From: Eucalyptus grandis
Lineage: Eukaryota > Streptophyta > Magnoliopsida > Myrtales > Myrtaceae
Direction of reading: 5' to 3'
Assembly: GCF_016545825.1 (NCBI RefSeq)
Contig: NC_052612.1
Location: forward strand, 42,267,738-42,331,737
DNA length: 64,000 nucleotides
Shown here: piece by piece, positions 1-13,600 of the stretch
How the letters are laid out: the number at the start of each line of letters is the position of its first letter
Numbering within the stretch: the stretch's first letter is position 1
Made by a program: the position numbers and the translations under genes
The notes under the pieces: model-generated
The model's database searches: none
Told to the model about the DNA's origin: nothing
What the model saw: the letters and a program-made list of their open reading frames with translations, nothing else

Positions 1-3000
1 AAACCCACCAATCCACATAAAGCATCGCTCTGCTGGAGTTTTCCACATTCCAGACAAAATGTGGAAAACATCAGCTTTTGCTGCAGTGCCTTTCAGCTTG
101 AAGATTTCATCAAAGTGTGCGGCGACATTGTCAACAATTGTCCGTAGCTCAGTGTCTCCAGCATGAGCATTGACCGCATTTCTCAGCTCATTAACAACCT
201 TGTTGTGCTCTTCAAGCCAACGTGCATATTCAACATCAAAGGCCAGGGCACCTGGGGATAGATGGAATAAAAAACTCCGATCTTTTACTGATGAGCTTGC
301 CACTTGGGGAATTGCATCCCAAGAATCATCATTCCAGGTAATTAAAGACCAACAAATTACTTATTGAACACGTGAAAACTGCTTAAGATTCTACCGCATC
401 GATTGTTTAAGATTCTACTGTATGGATCCAGCGAAAGACATCCAATATCAAGCGATACAGGGAAGTTCTGTGAAAAATTGGTGAATGAGCCTGTACTTGT
501 AGATGGTAAGGTATAGGAAAAAAATTTAAGGAGCTTTAATTCTGTTCCTCAGGGGGCAGAATAAGCAAATATTGAGCATTCAAGATGTTGATCAGTCGTC
601 AAAGCAAAACTGAGACATCATGAATAAAAATGACTCAGCCCTTTTTTTGGCTTATGCAAAGAAGGAAAAACAGCAAAAGCCCATGCAGGGATGGGTTAAA
701 TTGCGCTTCCAATTTTCGCTGCTTAGTTCCATAGCCTGTGGAATGCTGCTCCTCTCAAATTTACAACTTCCTGTGCTCCAGAAAATTTATGTACATCACT
801 ATGAGATTGGCAACCCCTCCACACTATTTTCAAACTTCACAATCATAAAAACAACACCACCATATAGTTTTCTAGCATGGTATAATTTCAACTAAAGAAA
901 ACATAATTCATAATGAGGAGAGAATGAGAAAATGTTGAAGTACCATTTCCGCTCATTGAGTGGGATTGTTCTCCACTACCTGAAATGAAAATGCCCTACA
1001 TATATAGACAAATGAGTTGATTCAAACACAGAGGGATACATTACCAATATAAGTCAAAACGGAGCAATACAAAATTGAACCTGCTGACGGGCTCGCTGCA
1101 GTTCTTGCTCTAGTTGGGTGAGTTTCAGCCTGCTACTCTCCAGTTGTTGGACATATGCCTGCAACCAGATGAGATAGAAATGAGAAAACATAGATCTAAA
1201 TATCATCCAAGCTGGTAAACCTTTTTAAGTAAAGAATGATTGACGAAGCTGGATCAGAATTCAGCTTTTCCACTAATAGCAAAAAAACTAATCATGAGAC
1301 CCACCTTTTTCCTTAATCTACTCTTTCTGGCAGCTTCACGGTTTTGAGCAAGCCTGCGTAAAGTCTGCAGAATTTGATGGTAAACCATGAAATCATAATC
1401 CCCATCTGAAATGATATTAAGACAGATGATAAAATTTGCACCTTTTGATCTGTGGCTTTTTCTTTTGATCTGTCACTGGAATCAGAAGCTGCTGCAACAC
1501 CCAATTGACCCCCTTCGAACTGCACGATTGAGTACAGAAGATTTAAAAACAGTAATCAAACATCACGAACCACACCATATCGCAGAAAGAAGCCATATAT
1601 TTGTCTTTTTTTTTGTGCCATTAACTTTAGATGTTAGTCACTTGTCAAATCAAAATAGTGGATACTGCAACATTCTGAAAAGAAATTGGCAGATAGAGAG
1701 ATATAAGCTAAAAAAAAATAAAAACATTGAGATGGCGTAGGAGACATCACCCTGTGATTCTTGTCACCTGTGTCGTCGGTTGAGGTATCTGTCCTTGGAC
1801 TGGAATCTGCCATTGTGGAATCCCCCCAGTTCTCACGATGAGCACCGGGTATTGATACTAAGTTTGATTGTGATTCTCTATGCATAGATAGAGTCTGAGA
1901 CCCCACAATATTCACAGAAAGATTTCTGTCTGAGGATGAAAGGGACTGAATCCGCAATATATAAGAAAAGAGAAGAAGAGACAACAATAAGTTACTTCTC
2001 ATTTACTATAGCAGAAACTGCATGAACAATTGAGAAAAGTTGACCTTATTCAAAGAACCAAATTGGACATCAGCCCCAAGAGCCTGGGCACTTGATTTCA
2101 TCTGATTGAAGACAGGATCTGCAGGCAACAAAATTACCAAATGAAAAATGTAGCCCAAGTAACATGGAAGGACAATAAACCCAAAAATTACATGTGTTAG
2201 CAACTTATTATTCATTGCAAATTAACAACAAGGTGCTGTCATCAGTATTTAAGACAACAATGATTAGACTCTCAAGACAGGCTACCAAGAATGTCAGCAG
2301 GAACATCCTACCAAATTCAAAGACTGAAATCCTGTAATTAGTCACTTCATACTAATTAGAGCATACTCGAGCACAACTTGGCAGATAAGGCCTTTTAAAG
2401 AGCTATGATAGTAGCAGAGCCTCAGCTCCAACGAATGACAAATGTCACCACAAAGGAACATGGCCTTGGGAAGCAATATGTGGACAAAAATACAGAACCA
2501 AAACGAATTAAACTGCAAATCAGCCACAAGCAGTTAACCTAAATGGTGGGGGACATGCAATCACATGCCACAGGCCCAACGTAAAGCAAGAGTTCAATTC
2601 ACTGTTCATGGGCACAATGGAGAAGAAAGTAAAAAGAGATATTTGTATGGCCATCCATTTGGCAATATTATCAACTTCTTGACATTCTATAGAAGCACTA
2701 GTTCAAGCAGAGGATAATAAAACGTATGCACAGGCACATACTTCTGCTGAGGTCAACTGCATCTTCTATGCGGTATCCAAGAGACTGCTCAAGTGTTCCA
2801 AAGTCTGTAATTCGAGAAGAACGAATGGAGTTTCCTTCTGATCCCCTAAGAATCATAAACACCCACTTTAGTATTGATTTTCAAAACTAAACTATACCTT
2901 ATAGAATGACAAGAAATAACAGGAGGCCACACTCCAGGGCAATTCAAATTATTGTCAGGCAGGAGAGAAGCAAAATGCAGCGACAAAGCAATTTATTATC

Positions 3001-3949
3001 TCAATAAAGCATTTATTCTACACCCAATGACAGAGATTTTGGCATTTATTTGAGTGAATCAAGATTCCTCATTCAATAGATGATAAATACAGCATTTCTA
3101 AATTGACAATGCTCAAAGAAGAATACACATTCTCTTTCAGAGAAGCGATAAAGAGAACGTCCTTATTCATTAAAAGATGAACAGAATCAAATTGCAGTCC
3201 TCCAAAGCTATGGGAACAGAATATAGTTAGGCAAACTCTTCCACTACCAAGCTACTTTACTATCACCTTTTTGTTTTCCCATATGTTCATAACTATTAAC
3301 ACTTTGAATTCTCTGGATAGAGCTTACAGCAACTTGCCAGGCTAATTTATCCCCCTCCAATAAATGGAGAAATTAAATGAAGTAGTGACTAAAAGACCAA
3401 CCAGAAACATACTAACGTGACTAAGGAAATCATACGCCATATTTGCTTCCAGATTTGATTGCAAACAGATCATTAGTGATTGTGTGGCAATTAAACATGA
3501 AGAATGCAAAGAGAATGCCAAGTTTAACATTCTGCCACCAACCCAAAAGACCCAAAAAAACTGCAAAAGAAGCAAAGATGCGGATTGCTATTTCTCGCCC
3601 TTTTCCGATTCCCAGACTTAGATTCCCAGTTCTTTTTGTTCATTTCCAGCAACTTTATAAAGGAAGGTGACTTTTCTTCTATTTAAACAGAAAACCACTT
3701 CATATGAAGAACATAGCCAGCCCTTAGCAATAAAAGGCGCACCAATTCAGCACAAGCAATCATATGTAGTCCCGATTTCAACAGGGGCAAACAGAAAAAC
3801 GCGAGATCTTCAAAAAATAAAGCAAATGATCGATCAAGGGGAGAAATTTACATGGAATTCGAAGTGGGTAATTGAGGGACGAAGCTCGGCATGCCGTTCA
3901 CAACTCTGCCATCATCTCCACCACCGCCAACTCTAGTCCTACTACCCAT
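1..3949 (-). CDS. TGA2.1: TGA-class bZIP transcription factor, TGA2.1-like (3' part beyond window)
   Basis: Clade II TGA factors bind TGACG (as-1) promoter elements and act with NPR1 in salicylate and defence responses in the nucleus. Nine coding exons were assembled: 3852-3949, 2742-2845, 2045-2118, 1751-1945, 1442-1519, 1305-1364, 1081-1158, 944-995 and <1-251. All junctions are GT-AG and phases join without a stop. About 330 residues are visible. Residues 184-203 are the basic region, with N191 and R199 in the N-x7-R pattern; a short zipper follows with leucines at 209, 216 and 223. Exon 9 opens the DOG1-type domain (GALAFDVEYARWLEEHNK, then ADVFHILSGMWKTPAERCF), which continues off the left edge. 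An N-terminal extension of about 140 residues, with the ITDFGTLEQSLGYRIEDAVD block, separates it from short TGA2/TGA6 proteins and resembles tobacco TGA2.1. The start is the first ATG giving MGSRTRVGGG. Family is near certain; the exact orthologue is inferred. Confidence 0.92.
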
Positions 3950-5270
3950 GAATCATCATCACCACCGCCACCAACAACCCCCAACCATCTCCTGAGTCAG
4001 CGGATGCTGACCGGACCGGAACGCACCCTTTCGCCTCCAGTTATCTCTAGGACACAACCCTGGCGGCCGAACTCAAAAAGCTTCGAACTTTACCAGCTCA
4101 AACGCCCTCGCTCCCCTTAAAAATCGCAACTTTAACTGGAAGAAACCTGACGATCGGCCCAACCAAATCCCGCAGTACAAGCTACGGAGCTACAAGAATC
4201 TTCGAAACGCCCCCGCCGAAGGACATCCCCATAAAAGCGAAACACCACCTGAGACGAGATAGTACACGCTACGCACTGAAGCAGCCCCGTACGGAACTGG
4301 TGCGAAGCCCTCGTAGCTTTTCTAGGTGAACTGCGAGAGAAGCGAAAAAAAGGAAAGAAAGAAAAGATAAATATTGGGGGGTTGGCGAAAATCAAGAAAA
4401 CCCTAATTCGAGAGACCTCACGGAAGATAAGTAGTACTACTACTACTACCCATCATCGTGCAGAGAGCGGGCTTTGACCTTCTTGGGTCCACGGCGGATT
4501 GTATCTTTTCTCTTGAGACTTACACACCGCGAAGGTAAAGAAGATGGCAACAGCAAAAAAATGGGGGAAATCTCTCTGTTTTACTCTGGCCAAAAATTTG
4601 AACAGACCCACCTCCCGAAAGTTCGACCTCTTTTCGTTTTCTTTGACTGCTGCGATTCTTGGGTTGGTTGGAAGGGATGGAAAAAAGGAAGAGGGCAAGA
4701 GAGAGAAAGAGAGAGAAGAGAGAGAGAGAGAGCAGAGCAAGGCCGGAGTTAGTATAAAAGAAGCGTGAGGTTTTAGTGCATTGCAATCTTTCTTCTTTTT
4801 TCTTCTTTTCTCTTTCCATTGTCACCACGTCCTTTTCTCCCCCAATTTTTATTTGGGGTTTTCTCTCTTTTTCTGCCACCTGATTTCTCGAAAGCGGAAT
4901 CGGAATAAACAAATCGTTTCTCTCTCTGTTTCTCATTTGCCGATTTGAAAATTGCAGCTCTCGTCGCGATTCTCTTTTTGCTCTCTCTTTTTCTCCCCCT
5001 TTTTTTTTCTCCAGAATTCCCCCCACTGCCCAACTCGCGTTGATCTGCTCATGCGTTGATTTCATGCAGTTCTCGGTCTTCTCTTCTTGCGTTTGACCAA
5101 TTCGTGAAGTGAGAACCCAACCAGGAATTGATGTGGACGCTTTGCCCCTTCAGTCGAGCGGCCCCTCGAGTGCAATGATAGTCCGCGTCCAATTCCGCTT
5201 TGAAAAACACGAAAGGTTGGCAATGATTTAAGATTTCGTTTTATTCTGAATAATTTGAAAAGCATTGTCA
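3950..5270 (-). promoter_or_regulatory. leader and promoter region of the TGA gene, CT/GA-rich
   Basis: Upstream of the TGA start codon lies about 1.3 kb of purine/pyrimidine-skewed DNA, including a GA-rich run near 4697-4735 and CT-rich stretches near 4790-5010. Such tracts are common in plant 5' leaders and core promoters. The overlapping reading frames on both strands here (4453-5065) are low-complexity (R/E/K or S/L/F) and look like by-products of the tract. The transcription start and any 5'-UTR intron cannot be fixed from sequence. Confidence 0.45.
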
Positions 5271-7130
5271 TTTAAAAGAATTAGCTCAAGAATTCTTTTT
5301 GATCGAAAGTAATAATTAATGTCTAGATGTTTGCATGGATGCTGAAAATATTTTCTGTAATTATTTTTTGAAAAATATTGCCCAGGCATTTATTCTTTTT
5401 TTTTGGGGGAACAATTAGAGTATTAAATGACCTTAGAATTTACAGGGTTTTTTAAGATTAGTGACTTAATTTAAACTTCTTGTTGCGTTGAGTAAACTGT
5501 TCAAATGTGGCCGTTGGCATTTTTTAAGTGTTATTAATATGGTGTCGGAATGCGAATTTTTCTTTCTGAAGCATTTAATTCCTTTAGAATGTGTAATTTT
5601 GTTTTTGTTCTTAAGGTGCCTTGAATAGCGCCATTTCTATTTTTAGTTAACTACTAAAGGGCACTTGTTGAGAAGTTCTATTATGTTAAAAATCTAACTT
5701 CTTTCTCCAAAAACAGCGAATCATTCTCTGTAGTTATATGTAAATTTACCATGAAACATGCCAATTGAGGCATGGGCTAACCATAGGCATGGGCCTAGAA
5801 CATCAATGCCGATGATCACAATAAGTCAAATCTATCGGTTTAAGAAATGTGCTTAAAATGAGCACAATACCTAGAGGTCCGACTAACTGTCCATATCAAT
5901 TGAATAAAGTATGCTCCTACGCAATCAAACAACATAAGAAAATCGAATTCATATTTAAATGCCGAGGGCATTAAAAATTTCATGCGACCAATTATAATTC
6001 CAATTATATAAAAAATTATGAAGAGTAGGTAGATTGCTTTCGTCCTCAAAAGAGGGAGAAATTTTTTTATTCCATCATTTCCATGACATAAATACTTAAG
6101 CCACAATTTTTTTTTTCCCGATGCAATAATGGAGCCATGCACCATGGAAGATCAGGGCACTGATTAGTTTCTGCCTCTGATGACGAATATTAAAGAAAAT
6201 TCGAGTTGGACACCTGAAATGATAAGTTAATAATTCGAGAGGCGTGGGGAGATTCGAGTCAACTCCTCGAGAGTCGGGGCGGGGGCCCGGAAGTTGGTGA
6301 GAATCTCGGGGAGGTAATTAGAATTTCGGAAAAGATGAGGGGGCAAAGGGATAACCCGCGTGAGGTGGGCAATGGGTCTTCTGCAAAAAAAAAAAAAAAT
6401 ACAAAAAGAGGAATCGTGGAAAATGGTACGAAAGTGCAGCGCCGCCGCCACCGTGCAGTAGACGGTGGGGCCGCGGGACAGGTGTGAAACAGCCTTGAAA
6501 TGAAAATCCCATGCCATGCTTATTGGTATTGCGTCGCAAATATTCAAAATATTTCTTTTATTATCGAAACCCTAAATTTTTTTATTGGGACATAAATATC
6601 TAAATTTTGTCGTCATAAAAAAATTTCGAATTTATACCGATAAGACAAATATATTTTGAACGAAACTGTAATCGATGGTATATACATTATATGTGTATAA
6701 ATTTGGATTTTTAATGACAAAAAAAAACTCGAGATAATTGTGCCAATATGGAAATAGTTTAGGGAATTTCGATAGTATTTGCCCTTTAGGTTTCAATAAT
6801 TTAATCGACATATATGTATATGAGTACTAGTTAGTTTTAGAAATTAATCAACATATTGCATAAGTTTCCTCACACTAAAAAGTTATCCATAAAATAATTC
6901 GAAAAATAATTTTCTAAAAATGGATGTATATTTACTCACGATAATGAATCAATAGAAAGCATCTTCGTGGTTAACGAAAATGTCTATGCAAAAATCGTCG
7001 TTGACACTGAAAAGAATTTCCATTATACAATTTTTCGAAAAATACGAAGGAGCATTTAAATTTCACGCAAAATAAAAGCCTTTAAATTTCAAACATTAAA
7101 AGCAGAAGCTGAAAAAAAAGAGTCATCGTC
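5271..7130. other. intergenic, AT-rich, no gene seen
   Basis: This is AT-rich sequence with many short homopolymers. A more GC-rich patch at 6227-6530 holds overlapping frames on the minus strand with no recognisable domain. No RNA gene or transposase was seen. Confidence 0.5.
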
Positions 7131-7132
<2 letters not shown>

Positions 7133-7171
<39 letters not shown>

Positions 7172-7184
7172 CATTATTATTATT
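7133..7184. repeat. (ATT)n microsatellite
   Basis: About 17 tandem copies of a TAT/ATT trinucleotide run through this stretch with one interruption (TCA) near 7171. It is immediately followed by an unassigned 79-codon frame (7185-7424) with no recognisable domain. Confidence 0.9.
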
Positions 7185-7669
7185 TTGGTCAAAAGAAAGG
7201 GCTACGTAGCCCAGCAGGATTCAAGACGTGACAGGATATCAGCGAGTAGACACCTGCTTTTATCAGCTATCGAAAGGGAAACGACGTCCTTTGACGAGCA
7301 AAGCTTGGAATCCGATCGGGTTGACATCCCGAAGTTAGCTGACCAAATCGCTGCTTCGCGAAGTGCAAATCGATTGCATACGCGTGGCAAAGACTTTCTC
7401 TGCAATTCCTTAAATGAAGAGTGAGAAAACATACTATTTCATCGTGCTTTCGTTCTTAACCAAGCTTGATATATATCACAGAATACTCGATCTCCTTACC
7501 CACTATTCATTAAAACTTTAAACTCCAAAACATGGAGATTAGCTGCCGCTGTCGGCGGAGTTCACCTTGTACCATCTTGGCGTCAAAAAACGTGACATCT
7601 GAATGAATTCCAAGAGCAAAGCGTGCTCGTTTTCCTCTCTCGACTTTCAAGTTCAAATCACTAATATGT

Positions 7670-8710
7670 TTCGATCCCGAAAAGCACTATTAGGTGCTCG
7701 GATGGTGTAGCTTGGTCTTGTAGCGAGGAGCACTACAAAGGCTTGTCAAGAAGCGTTGACAAGACTAGATGAGGACATGTAGAGGAGTGCAACCCAAATC
7801 CAAATCGAGCAGTCTTTCAATGGGCTATCTTAGTAGCTAGTACATGTTTCGACCTTTTCATTATAGTTCAAACATGAAAATCATGTCATCCGGGTGTTCA
7901 CTTAGACAAAGCTCATGCTATTTTATTGGTGGTATAACAATCCACCTAGTGATCACTTAAGAATGAATATTTATTTTCATGCTCAAGGAACATTTACTTT
8001 TGGATTGATTCAAGTCCTTAAAATGCTTCATTTGGATTCTTATCTGGATTTCGAGATCACCTAGATGTAAAACAATGAGAGGGAAAAAAAAACACTATAC
8101 TAATTAGGGATATAAGGCGCGTGGATACCGAGACATTAAAATAAAAAACGTGTTCGTGGAACTCATCGTCACGGTATATCAAACGGAAAAACCAATGAAT
8201 CCCTACGCCTTAGTATCTTTTGCCCTCTCGGATCTGTTTCGATCCTAGAAAGCACAATTAGGTGTTCGAGGTGGTGCAGCTTGGGTCTTCTAACGAGGTG
8301 CACCACAAAGTCTGACCAAGAGAAGCATTGACAGGACTAGTTGGGGACATGGAGAAGAGTGCAGCCCAAGTCCAAATCGAGTGATCCTTACACAGATTTT
8401 TGACAAGCTATCTCGGTAGCCAATACATGTTTCGGCCCTTTCCTTATAGTTCAAACATGAAAATCATACGTCATCCGGGCGTTCACTTAGACAAAGCTTA
8501 TGGCATTTTATTAGCAATATGACAATCAACCTATTGATCACTTAAGAATAAACAAGTATTTTTGCGCCCAAGGAACGGCTACTTTCGAACCTAAGCGAGC
8601 TCTTAAAAGGTTTCATCTGGATTATTGTCTAAATCTCAATATTACCTAAATGTAAAATAACAAAAGGAAAAATATATTGTACCGATTGAAGACACGGGGT
8701 GTGCAAACAC
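7670..8710. repeat. tandem pair of diverged ~0.5 kb repeats
   Basis: A block at about 7670-8120 recurs at about 8235-8700 in the same orientation, offset by roughly 560 bp. Shared landmarks are the GATCC-AAAGCAC-TTAGGTG start, the TGACAAGACTAG / TGACAGGACTAG segment, the CCAAATCGAG segment, the CATGTTTCG segment and a TTCAAACATGAAAATCAT segment. Parts of it recur at 16640-16830, with one piece inverted. No coding frame spans the unit, so its origin is unknown. Confidence 0.75.
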
Positions 8711-8849
8711 TATTGAAACATTAAAATAAAAAATGCATCCGTGGAGCTCACCATCATTGTTTATCAAATGGACAGGCTGCAAAAATTCCCATGGGAGTTT
8801 TGACTACCCTTATGTGGCGAGGTTGCACTTAGTAACACATTCCAATTAT

Positions 8850-10990
8850 CCACACTTTTCATCAAGAAGGATGCAATCAACCAAAAAGGAAGGCTAATTT
8901 CAAGCTCCTTATTTTTTTTTTTTTTAATAAAAAGAATGACCACTGAGCACCTAATCTTTTGTGTTTAGAATTAGAATTAAAATGTTTTGGAAGTTTGGAA
9001 TCACTTCACGTAGAGATCGTTGTGCATAAGTCAACGTACAAATCAAATGAAGGGTCATAGCGATATTCTTTTTCGAAGTGAAGATCCCGCTTGACCAATT
9101 AATTCTTTTAATTAAATAATGAGTAGTACGAAAATGAATTATACATGCGGTCTCTCATATACCGCTGATTTGAGAAAATAGGCAGTGAAACTCCATCTGA
9201 ATCTCGCGCGTCCTTGCAGGAATTTCTGCTTCTCGGATCGACCCTTCTGCATGTCAAGTCGTGTCTCGTGCGTTTAATGCGAATATCGCCACTGAGTAAT
9301 CGTGGCTGGGTGGTGGGAAATCTTGCTCGCGATACTCACCCGGTGGTTCATGCATCGGAGATTTTGATTGGACGTGCAACTTTCGAGCAAAAGCCTCCCA
9401 AGAGATGGAGAGAGAGGGAATGGGTCACGCGCAAGTTTACATTAGTGGAAAGTTCGTACAATCTCTTCTAATTTTTCAGGCTGCCCTAGAGGAAAAGAAG
9501 GGACGCGGGCTGAGTTCTCTCTTCTCTAATTATGATGGGTTTGACACGATTGGGTTTCAAAAAGCATAAGTGGAAAAGCAGTCGATGGCCGAGATGTGAT
9601 AGCCACCTTTGACTTCAACTATCCGTTCTTTCAATTCACGTGTTTAAAGAGATGAAATGAGTTAACTTATCGTTTTTTCCTTTTTCAATAACACCTCGAT
9701 TGTAGGGAATGCACATTATTATGGATTACATCCATCGCACCATATATTACTAAATTATAAATAACTTTAAAAAAAAAAAAATTTATGATAAGGAGGAGAA
9801 GAAGGAAAGAGAGAAAAGGACTTGTTATGATTTTGATCATGAAATGTCAATAAATTGAGTTCTACCAATAAAAAGAAAATGCGATAACAATGCCTTGCCA
9901 TATCAAAAAACTGTCCAATATTCACATGATGTAAGTATGAATATGAGAAGATCACAAAAACCCGATTTTACGGAATTACCAATGAAATATGGGAACATTT
10001 AAGGTCAATGTTAAAAATATATATAAAAAGCAAAATTTCAAAAATCATCCCCGCTTTTTATTTCAAATAACAATTTACATTTGGAATTTTGAAAAATTGC
10101 CATTGGCATCTTCATACGAAATTCTGAAATCCAAAAGGATCAATCTACCACGAACTCATTCAAACTCTATCCCATTTCGCATTACGCCATCTCTATCTCA
10201 ACTTGCTTTCTCTCCCTCCATTGTGAGCTGCACCACCAACATCGACCGGCACTACGCCACCGCCCCTCATCACGCTTTCTATGCATCTCTCTCTCTCTCT
10301 CTCTCTTCTCAGACATGGCTGATGTCGAGCTCGAAAGATCTCAATCGAGCTTCACTTTAGTTTCGTTAGCAACGAGTTAGGTGGAGAGAGCTATCAAGTT
10401 GAGCTCGATGCCGACGGAGCTCGATGGATCACAGCTCAACTGCTGCGCCAAGGAGCAACGCCGCGGCGAACGCCAGCAGCACCCGAGGACGAGGGGCTCA
10501 GCCCTAGGCTCCTAGCAGTGGAAGTATTAGGGTTCTGGACAAGTGATTTTGCATTGTGGGTGGATTATGAATGGCGAAAAAGAGCAAAAACGGAAGGTGG
10601 GTTTGGACCAGATGTCACGTATGACTGGGAATGTTAATTGTAAGCTTTCATAACACAGTGCAAATTGATACGAGGATGCTTGTTAATTTTTTTTCCAAAA
10701 AATAAAATAAGTAGTTGTATTCAAGAATTCGTTGGGGAAAGATTATTTTGTGAACCGTGGTAGAAGAGACCCTCATTGGAAGGGAAGATGGAGATGTTAA
10801 ATGTAGATAATAGCATACTAGCAGTGAGTCCATCTCAATCGTTGATTGTGTGTGCTCTTATATATGCGACCCACATTATTAACAACCACAATTGTTCTAA
10901 ATTCATAGTCCTAATTGAGATAAGAGTCACAACATGCTATTCTCTTTCATAGTTGTAATTATTTCAAACTAATTTTTATATCACATTTAT
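8850..10990. repeat. segmental duplication, copy 1
   Basis: Blocks of this interval recur in the same order and orientation at 16820-20890. Matching pairs include 9200-9480 with 18180-18430, 9645-9790 with 18610-18760, 10140-10260 with 19170-19280, 10310-10440 with 19360-19520, and 10840-10990 with 20735-20890. Copies are diverged, with indels, and neither contains a recognisable gene. Both carry CT/GA tracts (for example 10287-10310). The DPM3 gene lies between the copies. Confidence 0.8.
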
Positions 10991-11907
10991 GTTAAATTAA
11001 TATTTGTCTCATAAAAACTCTTGGCATGTCAAATTTACTGTGAACTAATTTTTTTGACAATTTTCAAATATGCAAGTGTACCAATTAAATTATTTATTTA
11101 CCCATTTACTCATGGTTTCAATATGTATAAAATAAGTAATTGAGAAGATTTAAAGAATAAAAAATTAATTGAGATCATCTCTTCGCTTTACATAATAATA
11201 TACATAAAATACTGAAAACCATTAACACAATATCAAATCTCGATTTATAAATTCGTTGTAAATTGACATATTACTTTTACATGATTTACTAGAACATAAA
11301 ATAATTTTATTCTCGTCAAAAACATTAAAACACAATGTTAGACTTTTCTTTTCTTTTTCTTTTCTTTTATTTAAAAAAAAAAAAACAACTCCAAATGGTC
11401 CGGGCTCTTTTAATTTTGGCGATGGGCCTTTTTTTCCCCCTATTGGCATAGTGAAGAAATTACCCCAAATTATGTTCTCATCTTTGACTGGATCTGGACA
11501 CATCCTCTATTGCAAAGGCAAAAAAAGTTCGATGATTGCTAAAACATATCAATATATTTGGATTAAGATGTCTATAATCAATGATTATATCATTGTCTAT
11601 AATCAAAGGCAATCAGTACATCAAAGAACACATAATTAAAAGAACCCAGAGAGAGAGAGAAAGAGCTGTACGACTATACATTAAAAAATGGCCAAAGGAT
11701 GGTGGACAATGAACAAAAATTCGATTTCGCCTACAAGCATGAGAACCAAGAGCATTACTTTTCATTAATAGATGATGACTTAACCCAACGCTCAATATTG
11801 ACGAAAAACTTGAGTAAATGTTCATCTGCTCTATTCCCAGAAGACTCGGAGATCAATTTCCAGTCAAATTGGAATGTTCTGTGTGTAAATGAGTTCAGTA
11901 AGTCAAA
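10991..11907. other. AT-rich intergenic, includes 3' flank of DPM3
   Basis: This is AT-rich DNA with a CT/T-rich run near 11345-11390. The part nearest 11908 should contain the DPM3 3' UTR, but no polyadenylation site could be fixed. No other gene was recognised. Confidence 0.5.
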
Positions 11908-13600
11908 TCATTCAGAAGCAACATCGACTCCTCTTTGCTTCAAGTAATGCTTGGCCTCGACAACGTCCTGCAAAAGATCCAACTCACTTGCCTCAGCTTA
12001 AACTATATGTTCTAGTTTTAAAAAAATCAAACTGAACTAAAATGTGCATAAAAGAAATGGGCAGGTATGGAATCCATTGCTAAGTTCCAGCAAATTGTCC
12101 AACAATGGAGCAATTATTCTGAAAGACCAAATTCATATGATTCATTGCAGCTGTGTGCCATCCTATTATCACATCATAAATATTTCACCACAGGCTTCCA
12201 CCACTCCTTCCAGAGGCACCAAGCACAACAAGCATGAGCTGCCTACTCAGAGAGCAAGAAATCGCGCTGGATGTAAGGTCAGGTTCGGGTTACCCCATAC
12301 TCCTGTGGTTGACCCAGGAGTCAGCCTTACCACAGGCGGGCCGGTTAATACACCAAATCAAGTAACAAGTCCTCTCGATGTAGAACGTGTCCCTTTTACC
12401 CCACTGGCAATAGAATTCACAGTTGTCCACAATGCCCCGCTAGTTCTTGAAGCATGTAGTTCCTTAAAACCACCCACTAGATTAAATCCGGTAACAACTC
12501 CTCCTCTTTCTTTTGCTTAAGCAATGTGACCCATTACGTCGCTAAAAAGATAATCCACAGTAACCTAAAATACTCAACTAGCTCCTAGGGGACTATATTT
12601 TCCCTAAACCGCCCAGCACCCCCCAAACAACACACATAGAGTGGTTACTGACAAGCCATTGAGTAAATACCATAGGTATTGTTTTGAATCTCAGATCAAT
12701 TGCTTCTCGAGGTCAAGACAAGCTCGAACTTATGGAAATACAATGATAGATGATACTGGAGTCATATAATTTACCACTTCCATATGTCCCAGGGGTAACA
12801 AGTTAAATAGAATGCTCCTAGAAACCTGATAAAACAAGCAGCAAAGTGCCAACCTAAAAGACTGGTCAAGATTTCATAGACTGCCTGAACATGAAACCAA
12901 GTGATGTCTTGAAAAATACAATTCGAGTATCAAATCCGAAAACATACACAGACTTTCTTTGAGAAATGTTGGAAGAGACCAAAAATGTTAGAAGGTCATA
13001 ATCTCGATGATGTATAGGCAACAAAACTAGCTCCCTCGAGATAATTTCCTTTTAGGCATTCACTTGTGCACTTTGCATGCAACACACTACCAGTAATATT
13101 CTTAGCTAAGAAATTCTAAAGAGGAGACTCAGTATAATCCTTACAAATATATACACGCTAGCACCATTAAAACAACCAGAAGGAAAAGAAACAAATACAA
13201 AGAGAAACAGAACCCACTGAGGGTCGAAACAGATTATGGACATATGAACCTTGTCCAATAACAAATTTAAGAAATTTCGAAAGACGAAATACCTGCTGCA
13301 ACAACACTGCCTCGTGAGGACAAGTTGGAAAGTGCATTAGGCCAATGCCAACCATTAGAAACCCATAGCATCCCAGTGAAACAATGAAGTATATTGGCAG
13401 CTGAAGGACAATTAAAAATTCAAAACATCAGGCTATGCAAGGATCTTAAAAGTGTAAAGGAGGTCAGAGAAGGGAGAGGCAACTAAAAAGATTCTCACCA
13501 ACCAAGTCTGATTTTGTGGAACTACAGACATCTCCAGGAGACCAATCCACATGGCAGAGATAGTCACCAACAAGGCTATTATCTTCAAAATTTGCTTCAT
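11908..13600 (-). CDS. DPM3: dolichol-phosphate mannose synthase subunit 3 (DPM3)
   Basis: DPM3 is the small ER-membrane subunit that anchors and stabilises the catalytic DPM1 subunit of dolichol-phosphate mannose synthase, which supplies mannose for N-glycans and GPI anchors. Three exons: 13499-13600 (34 codons), 13293-13400 (36 codons) and 11908-11967 (19 codons plus TGA). All introns are GT-AG and phase 0. The 89-residue product matches the usual plant length. It has two membrane segments (about residues 4-24 and 35-57), the conserved block YFIVSLGCYGFLMVGIGLM and FPTCPHEAVLLQQ, then a C-terminal amphipathic stretch (DVVEAKHYLKQRGVDV) as expected for DPM1 contact. Start chosen at MKQILKII, the family start. 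An acceptor at 13616 just before the start and a donor near 15053 suggest a long 5'-UTR intron (about 13616-15053). Intron 2 is about 1.3 kb and holds an unrelated plus-strand frame that I discount. Confidence 0.95.

Noticed and set aside
4453..5065. Several overlapping frames on both strands (up to 181 codons)
   Set aside because: They lie in CT/GA-rich leader DNA, have K/R/E or S/L/F low-complexity products and no domain; they are by-products of sequence bias.
7133..7184. Possible CRISPR-like or satellite array
   Set aside because: It is a simple ATT microsatellite. No array with spaced repeats occurs in the window, and CRISPR is not expected in a plant nuclear genome.
12044..12520. Plus-strand 158-codon frame
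   Set aside because: It sits entirely within intron 2 of DPM3 on the opposite strand, with no recognisable domain or splice context.
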